From: Gnomoniopsis sp. IMI 355080
Lineage: Eukaryota; Ascomycota; Sordariomycetes; Diaporthales; Gnomoniaceae
DNA: 57,869 nt
Assembly: GCA_027946555.1 (NCBI GenBank)
Contig: JAPEVC010000220.1
Coordinates: forward strand, 1-57,869
Direction: 5' to 3'
The notes beneath the pieces are model-generated. The model was not told where the DNA came from. It worked only from the letters and a program-made list of their open reading frames with translations, and did not search any database. Of this stretch, positions 11,137 to 21,700 are shown in pieces. A program made the translations under genes and the position numbers. Each line of letters begins with the position of its first letter. Position 1 is the stretch's first letter.

Positions 11137-11241
11137 TGCAAACCGTTGGCGGCACCTATGCGTCCGTTGGCTGCATCAATGCAACCGTTGGTGGGTCCGA
11201 TGCAACCGTTGGCGGCTCCCGAGATCCTATACAACAGTTGG
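11137..11241. promoter_or_regulatory. 21-base tandem CCGTTGG array (possible Myb-type sites)
   Basis: CCGTTGG occurs at 11143, 11164, 11185 and 11206, exactly 21 bases apart, and a diverged CAGTTGG at 11235. The reverse complement CCAACGG (or CCAACTG) matches the Myb recognition core YAACKG. The array is about 140 bases upstream of the P450 start and between the facing ends of two minus-strand genes. Spacing of two helical turns would put all sites on one face of the DNA. A plain minisatellite is the alternative. Confidence 0.6.
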
Positions 11242-11289
11242 CGGAAAGTGTGAATATTTTTATATGTATATATACATTTCTTTTGAGCC

Positions 11290-12703
11290 TCACAATTTCA
11301 AGATGTCAAACTCCTTCTCTATTTCGGCAACTTTGTGCTCTTTTACCACATGGTCGACCAATGATTCTGGGTCGTCACACAAGACCACAACCCCGGAATA
11401 ATTGCTACTCGGCCCACAGCAGAGCACACAAGCATAGTCGCCCTCGGGCGTGTGGCATTTCACCACGAACTTTGCCGGGACCCGGAACTTGACCGTCTTT
11501 GTCTGCTCCTGCTCGGCCACGGCCACCACCTCTCTGCCTGTCCTGCTACGGCCGCGGTCCTTGGCGTCTTTTGTCTCCTTCGCTTGTAGTAGCTTCTCCT
11601 TGACAGACAACTTGAACTCCCATACGTCTGCGGAATCAACATCTAATTTCACATCGCACACGGGACATCTGCTACCCCGGCCAGGATCGAAAGCTCGCAT
11701 CAAAGGCCGCGGTGACTTTTGCAAATCAAGACTGTATCGGCAGTAATAGTCTCGGCCTGACAACCTCCTCTCTGTCGTACGCGATATGACCTCTACTATG
11801 GCTGCTGGTGGTGGTGGCGGGCGTGATGAAGGCCGCGCATCAGCAGTTTTGGCGACAATAAGCGGTAGTGGATGGGCGCGTGAGAACGGCGACGGGGGCG
11901 ACTTTGCTCTTGGCGGCGGTAGGGCCTTGAGGGGTTGCCGGCGAGGCGATGATCCTCGAGAGCTGACCTCGATCACTTCCGCTTCGACGTACTTTTTGGG
12001 TGACGTCGGGATCGGTAGTTCCTGAACGATGCGCTGGTATTGCCCCTTGAGAGCATCCAAGGAGTTCGTCCGGGCAGCGTTGGAGGCCCATACAAGCTTG
12101 TCGATACTGGCGCGGTCAATATGCTTCCCGCTGTAGAGTGCGTCTTCGAGGACACCAATCACGGTCTGTTGAAGTAGTATGATTTGTCTCTGAAGCTCAT
12201 TCTCTGTGAGAACTACTGATCGGTGAGTATGTCATTGCTATCCAAAATCAAGCGCCCAGGCGGTTGCTATAAGAAGGACTCACTGTCTCCGACCGCAAAC
12301 CTCCGGCCGAGTCTGTCATAACACACATCGTATTCCCTCTTAATGAGTCGCCCTGATTTATCAAGTGAGTCTTTCAAGTCGTCCTTCTCAGAGTCGTCCT
12401 CCTTCTTCTTCGACATCTGCTCAAACTTCTCTTCCAGCTTCTTGATAGCACCATCCTGGTTGTCATCCTTCTTCTTCTGGTGCAACCGTTCGTAGAGATT
12501 GTGAGAAGCGGCGAATGTTCCGACCAATGTGGAGACCAGTGTTGCAATTATGAAGGTTTTCTGCGGCGAGTATTTTCGGTCAGGGAATGGCAGCACACTC
12601 CTACCTCTTCACCAAGACTCATTGTCTGACTTACTTTGAGGGCCTTCTCCTCTATCATATTAGCGTAGTTCATGTTGACTTTGTCTGGCACAAGAAGCGG
12701 CAT
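11290..12703 (-). CDS. Unknown fungal protein: TM helix, coiled coil, C-terminal Cys/His pairs
   Basis: I do not recognise the family. Exons 12703-12635, 12560-12284 and 12215-11290 join in phase and give 423 residues. After a short N-terminus comes a hydrophobic helix (TFIIATLVSTLVGTFAA), then a charged coiled-coil region (AIKKLEEKFEQM and following Lys/Glu runs), a Pro/Ser-rich linker with PPPRAKSPPSPF, and a C-terminal part with CPVCDVKLD, then CVLCCG, and finally DHVVKEHK. The Cys/His pattern suggests one or two zinc knuckles. The start is uncertain: an acceptor at 12731 would allow an additional upstream exon, and the frame is open back to there. The layout suggests a membrane-tethered protein with a Zn-binding tail facing the cytosol or nucleus; that is inference. 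Confidence 0.7.
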
Positions 12704-13716
12704 AGCGATGAATGATGATATTCCGGCCTGCACTTATAATTCAGACAGATCTTCGATGTTGCACGTCTGTGCTGTATCAGACGCAGCTGCCAGGTGTTTT
12801 GAACTCATCGGTGCCGAGAAGGCCTCGGTTTTGATCAGCTCTCTGTCAAACGGACATGGACTCCGTACGCTGTAGAGCGTGATCGGATATCAAGTCTTTA
12901 GACTTTCGAAATCGGCAGACCTTCCAAGTCTGCCAAGCGTTTCACGGCACAGAATCGTTCACTACCGCGAAGAGCGAAAGTAACGGCGGCTGAAAATCGA
13001 ATCCGATCGCGCCATGTGGTCCATATGGCCAAGTAAAAAGGAAAAAGCTTGTCCTTGTGCATATGATGCCCAACGAGCAGAAGAATGGAAACAAAGAGCG
13101 ATTCCTGCCCAGGGCCTAGCGGACGCGAATCTCGCTGATATAATCTCTACGAAGGGTGCCGAACCGAGCTTCGCATTGGCAGGGCTCCCTGGCTCGGGAA
13201 TCAAGTTGGTGGATGGCCATACTCCATCCATGAGTCCACGTGCATGTTATCCCAGACAGGACTGAATGCCCGTGATTGTCGGTGTCCGGTCGTTGGGAAA
13301 CTGACGCTGTATATAATCAAATTGGCCATTGTTGGGCTGCAAACGATATCGAATACCAAGTATCTCAAAATGACCGGAAAAAAGTCCTGCCAGCAGCCTG
13401 AGCTTACTGTTGTTGACGGCGGACCTCAGGAAGCCGGGGTGTGATGGCGTGACCATTGTCCGTCTTGCTGGTCTTTATCACGATGACAGTGGGTCCAGAT
13501 GTCCTGACTGCTACATAGCGATCGTGGCGTGTACAAGAACACGGCGTTATCCTAGGGATGTATTCCAGAACATCGATTCTCCGTATAATGAACTTGTTCA
13601 TTATGATTTCGTACTTTCTCAGGTCCGATTCGATCTACTTTTTCACTCTTCTACTTGATAGTATTCGGGCGTCTACCCAAGTGTGCAAGGGCTTACAAGT
13701 CTCTCAGCAAGGATGG
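12704..13716. other. Intergenic
   Basis: Nothing recognisable. A short upstream exon of the preceding gene could lie near 12740-12820, where an ATG frame on the minus strand runs into the candidate acceptor. No repeats seen. Confidence 0.4.
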
Positions 13717-15144
13717 CTAACTTGACTCAATCCTGTATACCAATTTTGTCCCTGAAACCCTGCCCTGCTTCATGTCTTCCAGCCCCTTCAGCACTCCTTC
13801 TAGCCCCTTTCCTCCCTGGTTGACTGCTATTTTGGCCACTTTGATTCGGCCATCTGCTAGCAGATCTTTGCTCAACTCCCAGAACATACCCGCAAACTCG
13901 CGATCCTCTGGCTTTGCCTCGAAGGTCCTTCCATAGCGCCTGAACGACTCACCAAATGCAGAGTATCCTAGCGTGAACTCACTCTCCACTACGGGGTTGT
14001 ATTTCTTGATGAAATTAGGGTCAATGGGAGTAAGGCTGGTGTATTTGCCCTTGTCGCTATCGCTCATCGCCAGTACACAGAGCCGAGCTGACTCTTCGGT
14101 AGGTGAACAGTCCCAAGAGAGTGTGAGCTTCTTGTTGGTGAAATCTTTGATTTTCCGGGCGAGTGTTTCAATATCCTCGTGATAGTCGTACACCGCGTCT
14201 GCCCCTAAGGATTTGAGATACTCAAAGTTGCGAGGTGACGAGGTCGTTATGACGGTGAGACCAGATAACTTGGCGAATTGAATCCCAAGAATTCCCGTCG
14301 CCGTACTACCACCATAGATCAAGATGGGAACGGGGCTTGTCAGAGGCGAGTCTGGGAATGGCAACTTGAGAGACTGGTAAAGACCTTGGCCCTTTCCACC
14401 CAAAGCGTTAATGGTGTGCTAAGAAACTAGCAGTTGAAGAACGAGGAAGTTGGACACTCACCACAGTCGTTATGCCAACACCCAAGGTAGCAGCCTCTTC
14501 GAAACTGAGGCTTTCCGGTACCTTGATCGCCAAATCTGTTTTGGTGATTAAGTATTCACTGAACGCGGCAGACTCGGGGCTTCCTCTGTCGGTCGATAGC
14601 ATTGTTAGTAAGGCCATATCAATCTTGGGAACAGACACCATGTAGGTGCATCACTGCACGAAGGCATGAAGCAGATTCACACCACTATAACAGACTATAG
14701 AGCCAGAGAGAGAGAGAGAGAGAGAGAGAGTGTGTGTGTGTGTTTGTTGCGTTCGGTAGGGGCTGAGGGCACTTTCCATACGTGGCTGGCTCCCATTCTA
14801 CACAGGTAGGTAGATCTCACCAAAACAAAAAAGAAAGAAAAAAAGAAAACAAAAAAAAGCATGCAAACTTACGCGCCAAAGACCATTCCGCAGATTCGAT
14901 CTCCCTTCTTGAATGGCTTGCCCACATTCTGGCCGACCTCTTCTACCACGCCAGAGAAATCGCAGCCACTACGGTTCCCAACGGTCTCTGTACTGCCAAA
15001 GCTCTTCCAGTCCGTTGGATTCAGCGCAACGGCCTTGGTCTTGACAAGAATGTGACCATCGCGAACCTGTGGCGTGGGCAAGTCCTGCACCTCGGCTTGC
15101 CCTGGGGCGGTAATCACGATAGCTTTGCTCGTTGGTGGTGACAT
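13717..15144 (-). CDS. Medium-chain reductase, trans-enoyl-reductase / zinc-ADH-like
   Basis: NAD(P)H-dependent oxidoreductase of the MDR superfamily, close in pattern to fungal stand-alone enoyl reductases and ToxD-like proteins. Exons 15144-14873, 14585-14462 and 14418-13717 give 365 residues; a second acceptor at 14392 would shorten exon 3 by 27 bases in frame. The GroES-like half has GDRICGMVFGA and ALNPTDWKSFG. Then come the family-typical FEEAATLGVGITTV and the Rossmann loop YGGSTATGILGIQFAK, followed by YLKSLGADAVYDY. Structural zinc cysteines of true ADHs are absent, as usual in this subgroup. Intron 1 is 287 bases, long for this genome, and holds a GA/GT microsatellite. In known pathways such enzymes work in trans with a polyketide synthase, but none is in the window. 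Substrate unknown. Confidence 0.9.
14705..14743. repeat. (GA)n(TG)n microsatellite inside an intron
   Basis: About 13 GA units run straight into about 6 TG units, within intron 1 of the medium-chain reductase gene. Confidence 0.9.
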
Positions 15145-15742
15145 TCTCTGTGCAGGTATGGTGACAAAGATGCTTTAAGATACAGGGGTTTGAATCGCTC
15201 TTGATTTTCTTGGAAAAGCTTGGAAGTCGATGGTGTGTATATGTACGAAGCGCGAAAAGGCTCGAGTTGCTTGATGCGCAAGTGCGGAGTGTGATGACAA
15301 ATGCAGTCCCTCCGAATCCGCGGGTCCCAGCTTTTTTACCTAGTTTGACAAATAAAAAACCGAAGCTCGGCTTGCGCGCGCACTTCATAGTAAGCCGGCC
15401 TAATATTGGCGAGTTACGATCAGCGAATTTGTTATATCGATGGCCGTGGCCAGTGAGAGGCACCTACACTCCCTCGCAGCGGTATGCGTATCTAGGTATC
15501 AACACCACTCACACTTATCGTAGTGGGCAATTTGACACAGGATCACGCGATTTGGAATTCTCTGTCCGTATATAAAGGACCATTGTGTAATGGAGAATAA
15601 GTCGCTCATAGGCTAACATCCGTTACTGAGCTTCCACGCAAAAGTAACCTTCTCACGAGTACCTAAGTACATCGGGTTTCTGCGAGTCACCTCCAAATCC
15701 GCCCATATTAATCTAATTGCCTGAAGAGATTGGTGACAATGT
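15145..15742. other. Intergenic between two minus-strand genes
   Basis: Contains the 5' flank of the reductase and the 3' flank of the next gene. Two copies of the recurrent palindrome-like motif (TATCTAGGTAT near 15489 and ACCTAAGTAC at 15661) are the only structures seen. Confidence 0.45.
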
Positions 15743-16392
15743 TCAGTGTCTCGGTGCCTTATTGAGGATCTCACGAGCTTCAGAGTCGAGGATCTTCGAT
15801 TCGACCATACTGTCTATGAATTGGCCCACCCACCACTGACAGTCACGGATCTCGACCCTGGCCCGACCCTAAGGGGATGCATCAGCCTGGTCAGTCTCAA
15901 GGTGTGTTCCGAGTTCCCATATCATCCTGTGAGAGGCGAGCTCACATCTTTGGAGGCGCTCCTCCCGAGACTCGGTCCAGGGGCAGGTACCGTAAGCGAC
16001 AGCCGCTCCAGCTCGGTGTGGGGGATCGCGTCTCTCCCGGCATCCAGAGACTGGGGATCTTCGACAAAGGTACTATTCATAGTAATGGGGCCAAGCTTTG
16101 TAATGAACGGTGGCTTGTCTGGATCCTCACTCGGGATATAGCCTCGCTCAAAGTCGTGAACGAAGCCATTCAACGGGTCGCCTCGAACGTTGATCACAGT
16201 GCCGCGCCGCGCGTTTGTCTCGTTGGGAAGGAAAAGGGCCCAATGGGCGTGGAACAGTGGTGAAGGGATGTAGCAGAGAAGGTACAAGTCAGTTACGGTT
16301 GGCGAGGAAGGGCGTTCCAACGCAGGTACGACTGTTTGCGTCTCAGGGAGATGCAAGCCATCGGCAACTTTTTTCGTGAGATTGGCCATCAT
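15743..16392 (-). CDS. Uncharacterised fungal protein (DUF6914-like)
   Basis: Two exons (16392-15946, 15868-15743) give 190 residues with a phase-0 intron (GTGAGC..TTAG). Motifs HWALFLPNE, VRGDPLNGFVHDFERGY and, in exon 2, VEIRDCQWWVGQF are typical of a family found widely in filamentous fungi, whose members share an N-terminal HWA(L/F) strand and a C-terminal C-Q-W-W helix. No signal peptide, membrane segment or known catalytic motif. The assignment to DUF6914 is from memory of the pattern and should be held loosely; the existence of the gene is well supported by the way exon 2 restores the CQWW region. Function unknown. Confidence 0.75.
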
Positions 16393-16566
16393 GCGTGCGA
16401 TGTCGGTGATCGTCGCTGACAGGTGCGAGGGAGGTGCGGGGAGAAGGAAAGGTGATGGTATCGAATGGGTTACTGTCTATATCAAAGCTTGCTGCCTGAT
16501 GAACCATTCGTCATCCGCCGCTGCTGCCTTGACGCCACCGACCCACTAACATGCTGACCTGACCGG

Positions 16567-17628
16567 TCATGCACCATGCTGCGATATGTCCCTGATGAGC
16601 TCGATGTATTTTGAAGCCGCGATAGCAGTGAGGATATGCCACCACCCATGCAGCTCCAAGACGTACTGCCAAGGTGGTCCCACGAGCTCCCGGAGTCTCC
16701 TCAGCGGCGGGCACAACTCCAGATCGATGACCCAAACAAAGATGCCCAGCGCCATTGTGCCGGTCGCTGCCCAGAATTGCTTCCCCAGCCTTGACCTGTC
16801 CGCTGCAGATCGATTGCGGTATTTGGTGAGGTAAAGCGCCCGTGTCCAGATGAGGTTCTCCATGATGAAGAACGAGCCCCAATGGAGCTCGACGATACGC
16901 GTCTGGTAGTAGACGGCAGAAATGACGACGACAACAGATAGCAGCAAGGTCGTGATGGCCTTTTGTGCATTTTGTGAGTAGCCATTGGTGTACAGCGGCT
17001 GCAGGAATGCGCATCCCAGAAAGAACATGGACATCTCGTCGAGAAACTGCGTATCCCGATGAAGACTGGCGTGGAAGACGAATGAGAAGACCCCAACGAA
17101 GACAAGCGACACTGCCATGGCATCCATGCCGAAGATCAACTTTCCTCGGCCCGGTGACTTGAAAGCATAGTATACTATAATCGGATTCCCGTTCAGTTCT
17201 CTGCGTCATGAAATAGATGCACCACTGAACGTAAAGACCACACCATCATAGTGGACCGGGGGGGGGGTTCCCGAAGATTCCCAAGTCATCTATCTGATAG
17301 AAATAGAGTCAAGCTTCACTCACCATATGTCAGGTTCGTCAGTGTGTTGAAAAACTCAGCAATATATCTCGTTACAGCGTAGTCCTCCTCGCAGAAGCTA
17401 AATAGCGCAATGTCAGTAACGACGACTGATCCTCAGCGCACTCATATCGCGAAGAGCATTGGGCGTAGAGTGGTGGAAGAGGGAGGCAAATTCCAGACTC
17501 GCGTCGGACGAGCCGGTATCCCCGCTGTGAGCTCTTCATACTGACTTCGCTGTACTGGTTGGAGGCCCCCAGAATCCGAGATTTGCAAAGGGATCGCTAC
17601 CCGGATCATGCCTGCTGCGATGAGCCAT
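16567..17628 (-). CDS. Alkaline ceramidase (ACER/Ydc1-Ypc1 family)
   Basis: Integral-membrane zinc amidase that hydrolyses (dihydro- or phyto-)ceramide to a long-chain base and fatty acid in ER/Golgi membranes. Exons 17628-17546, 17397-17324 and 17174-16567 give 254 residues. Exon 1 carries GFWGPPTST and exon 2 NFCEEDYAVT with FFNTLTNLTY, the classic N-terminal Glu-rich motif. The active-site residues can all be seen with the spacing known from human ACER3: S83, H87 (FSFVFHASL), D98 (QFLDEMSM), and H228/H232 (HGWWHILTA). Several hydrophobic helices lie between. Intron 2 contains a 10-G run. The exon 1 start was chosen because it gives the conserved GFWG motif; splicing then yields N at the exon 1/2 boundary. 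Complete and probably active. Confidence 0.93.
17258..17267. repeat. Ten-G homopolymer in ceramidase intron 2
   Basis: Ten consecutive G within the 149-base second intron of the alkaline ceramidase gene, C on the transcript. Confidence 0.85.
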
Positions 17629-18742
17629 TGTTCACGACAGGCTGGGAGCCCGCTTAGGTGACGAGTGGAGAGACGAGGCCGTCGCGGACGATGCGTGTCT
17701 GGGGGTGGTAGCAAATAAATAACTCCTCGCCGCTGGAAAAGGTCCCAACTAAGGCAGTCCACTGGCGCCAGGCGATCTCCGGAAATCTTCGGGAGAATTG
17801 GGCAACGCGGTGAGTATAAACCTGGCGCGGTTTAATGTGCCACGTTACAATTGGTGTGGCATGTCTGGCCGTCAGTCTGTCAGTACACAAGCGCGTGGGT
17901 TCAGGTTGCAGCCTTGAAAAAGCTCGGACCGTGTCTAAACGCCTCGTCAGGGTTCTTTGTTCTCGAATCTTTTAACCGCGGCTGACGCCGGAAGTCTCCA
18001 TTTTGACGCGCGGTTAACAAGATTTGGGTCGGCCTTCCCATATTCGCATGTTGTCGCCGCAAGCCAGGTTCAGCATGGAGGTTCCGGACTGCCGAGCAAG
18101 TGGACTTTCAAGTTGACAAGCAGATTGTAGAGTCTCTATCTCAGTTGAATTCTAGCTCAATACCCAAGTTGCTCAATACGTGGCAAATTTGGTTACAGCG
18201 ACGTCCCTCCATTGGGATGTTACAAATTCAGATTGGTGTCGCACAACCCATATACATACAGTACCTTATTTCACAAGGATGCCTTGTATACGTTTTCTTT
18301 GTCGTGTATATCCCATCAGCATCAGCGTTATTTCTACCATTCAGAAGGGTGTAATAAGTCTGCGGGAGCGGAGAATAGAACCAAGAAATGTGCAGTGTTA
18401 GCTGGAGCCTGGTCGCCGAGAACTATGGCTGAATCAAGCACAATGGACGGAAATGCATCACATAACGTAAGGAAGCGAGCGTCTTGAGCGATACTAGCCG
18501 TTTTGGCTAGGAAATTGGGAATACACACACACACTTATCTTAAAATCAATCCAAAATTATCCAATCTGTTTCCAATCCTCCTCTTATAAAACTTCACTAT
18601 AAAAATGTTGAGAATAACAATGCTGTAGTCCCGAGAGAAAACACCAGGGCTGAGAACTCTAACTTCCCATTCCATAGAAATGCTCCTTCGCAAACATACA
18701 GAGCCTTCAAGTGGCATACTGTCAAATAAACATTAACAAACT
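17629..18742. other. Intergenic between ceramidase 5' end and adhesin 3' end
   Basis: No coding region recognised. It includes the ceramidase promoter and, from about 18500, the A+T-rich 3' flank of the adhesin gene. Confidence 0.45.
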
Positions 18743-21700
18743 CTAAGCCGGGGCGGCCGGGGCGGTCGATCTACTCTGTACTATACTTGAGGTCGATGAG
18801 GCCAATGTCAAAGTCGTGTATATTGTCGAAGAAGACGTAATAATTGTTGGGCCACCGGCTGCCGACGTGCTGGACCTGACACTGCTAGTGGGCGTTGGTG
18901 CGCGGGAAGAGCTGGCGGAAGAGCTGGGGGATGTGATCTGGAGTTGAAGGACAAGGTCGTACGTGATGACCACGCCATACCGAGCGCCAACTGTGACGAA
19001 CACGCTGCCAGTCGAACCTGCTGGTACATTTGCCGACAGAATTGTGCCAACCAGACTGAGGTAATTGACCTGAGGAACCGAACTGACCAGACCCAATATA
19101 GTGTTGGCAACCGTTGCAGGAACCTCGAGGTAGGGGCTAAGATCGATGATATTCAATTGACCTGCAATGACGGGAATTTGAACTGTCACGGTAGGTACTG
19201 GTGACGTAGAACTGGTTGACCGAGCCACAGTCGCGGTCGATCCTGACGAGGGCGGCGGAGTTGGTAGCAGTACGACTGAACTTGTCGGAAGCAGCGAACT
19301 TCTCGAAAAAGGCGCCGTACTACGAGCTGCGGTGCTGAGAGATGCCTGCGATGAGCTGGCCTGCGAGCCGATGACGTTGATCTCGATGTTGAGAGTGTTA
19401 ACGGCATTTCCAGCCGAGAGGTAAACTAAGGCGACTATATATTCGCCGAGAGCCGTCACCGGTGGCACGCCAGTCAAAACGTTGCCAATGGAGCTCACAC
19501 CAAGAGCACTGGTATCGACACCCAACGAGACATCTAACACCTGCGAGATGGATAGCACGGTCGAGCCGGTGCCGATGTAAGCTGATAGAGGCAAATAGAA
19601 GTTTTGCAGTTGTAACACGTCGCAGATGGCGACAGCGAGGCCATCAGTTGCTGGACGGCAATTGGTTGGGGTAGGCTGGGATACAACGCGCGAGGTGGTC
19701 GCAGAGGGGACAGCCGTTGATGGGGCAGCAAGCGATGAAGTGGACTGCGCACCAATGATGTCAAGCTCAATCTGGATTGGGACGAGATCAGCCCCCAAGA
19801 CCCCCTGGAGTATGACTTGAACAGTCGCAGGAGAGCCTGCAGGCGGAATGCCGGCCAGCAATTGTGAACCGACGTCGAGAGACAGCCAGGCAATAGAGGG
19901 AGTTGTTGATAGGATAGACCGAACGGTGGCGCCCGGTGCCACGGCTTGCACATATGGTAGGAGAGCAAGGCTAAAGTATCGCAGCAACGGAACATTGCAA
20001 ACCGCTACAGGTGCAAGTGTTCCAGTTAGTTGACAGAAGGGCGCGGCTGACTGTGAGGCCAGGGCAGTGCTACTAGATGCCGTCGCAGTCAAGGCGTAGC
20101 TTGACGAAGGTGTCCCAGATGCTGAAGCTGATGAAACAGTTTGGCTCGCTAGGTTGGTGGACGAAGGTGTCACAGATGCCGAAGCTGAGGGAAGAGTTTG
20201 GCTCGCTAGGTTGGTGGACGACGAGGAACCAGGCAGCGGGAGCACCGTGATGGAGAAGGGGAGGGTATACAGGCCTGCTGCTCCCAAGACCTGAATAGGA
20301 GTCGTAAACGTGGTTCCAGCCAAGAGGGCCAAAACCGACGGAGCTATTGTCAAAGTATCGCCGTTAAGCACAAGACCCTGTATAGCCGTAGTTTCCAGGC
20401 TTGGTACATCGCTTGTTGTTTGGAGGTACGATACGAAATCAAGCGTAAAGGTTTGGTCCGCAGAGATCGTGAAGGAGCTTGGTAGCACAAAGAAGCTGAA
20501 AGGGAGAGTGTATGGGCCAAGTGATCCTCCCACATTGAGTGTGACGGACGCGACGGCATCAGCTGCGAGACCTGCAGCCGGACTGACAATCAAATCCTGG
20601 CCGCTGATCGTAAAACCCGTTGCACCAGCAGGAACTGTAACGATGTCGCCTGGTGAATGAAGGTATTGCCCTAGTGGAAGATCAAAGTCTTGGAATGGTG
20701 AGATCTCGAATTGAGTGGGCAGTGGTCCCTGAGATGAAGCAGAAGTGCTGCTAGCGAGAGCCGTCGAGGGCAATGGAACCTCTTGGCTACTGCTAGATTC
20801 GGGAGTTGTGCTCGGGATCCCACCAGGCGTAGAGAGGCTCGAGCTTTCAGGAGTCGCAGAGCTAGAAGCCCCAGGGATTGCTGCTGAGGAAGAAGCTTCC
20901 GGAGTGGCGAAGCTGGAGGTCTCAGGAGCGGCTGAGGTAGAGAAACTTCCACCCGGAGACGGGAAACTCGAGACAGAATCTATCGAGGACGAAGGCACGG
21001 CAGGTATTGTAGAGGAAACGGCAACTGACGAGGAGGTTCCTCCAGGAATAATGATGATCTCCACAAGGACGTTGAATAAAGTATCTCCAGTGTCAGATCC
21101 CAGACTCAAAAGATCAACAATGATAGTATTTCCGGGAAGGTAGTCATCAGGTATTGTTCCAGACAAGACTTGGGCTCCCACAGCGCCCGAGAGGCTGATG
21201 AAAGACGTGGCATCTACCGGAATGAAATTGAGATTGTCGATGCTCAAGTAACCGTTGGCCTCGACCAAGAGAGCGGCGTCCAGGGTAAACGATTGGCCTG
21301 GAGCAAGGTAAAGAATGGTCGCGAAGGGCGTTGTGGTCGTAGTGCTGGCTGTGGATGATTGAGTGGGGGTTGCTGAGGAGGACGGCAACGGTTCCCCTGT
21401 CAACGAGACGCTGCTAGGCGATGCGATTGAAGAGCTGGAGGTAGGCGCAGCGATGATGATCGCGAGGGAGAAGAAAACTCTGTTACCAGCAGGAGTCTGG
21501 GCTGTCGCAGTGATAATATAAGTACCTAGGGCTTGGGTTTCAGGTACTGTTCCGGAAATAGTCTCGTCGCCAAGTTTTGTGCCTGGGATCTGGTTGATGT
21601 TGATGAAGTCCTGGTTGAGGGGCGCCTCCAGGTCGGTAACCGTATCACCACCGGTTAAGTCAGAAACGATCGTGGACGCATCATAGAAGAAGTCCTGGCC

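Noticed and set aside
11137..11241. CRISPR-like array
   Set aside because: Only a seven-base box is repeated with 14-base gaps, in a eukaryotic genome; no true repeat-spacer pattern.
11136..11492. Plus-strand frame with seven-residue repeats (TVGGSDA type) across the phased array
   Set aside because: It runs antisense into the 3' end of the minus-strand gene at 11290 and has no recognised domain; the repeat is better explained as DNA sites or a minisatellite.
9133..18742. Secondary-metabolite gene cluster
   Set aside because: P450, reductase and ceramidase are present but there is no synthase, cluster regulator or dedicated transporter.
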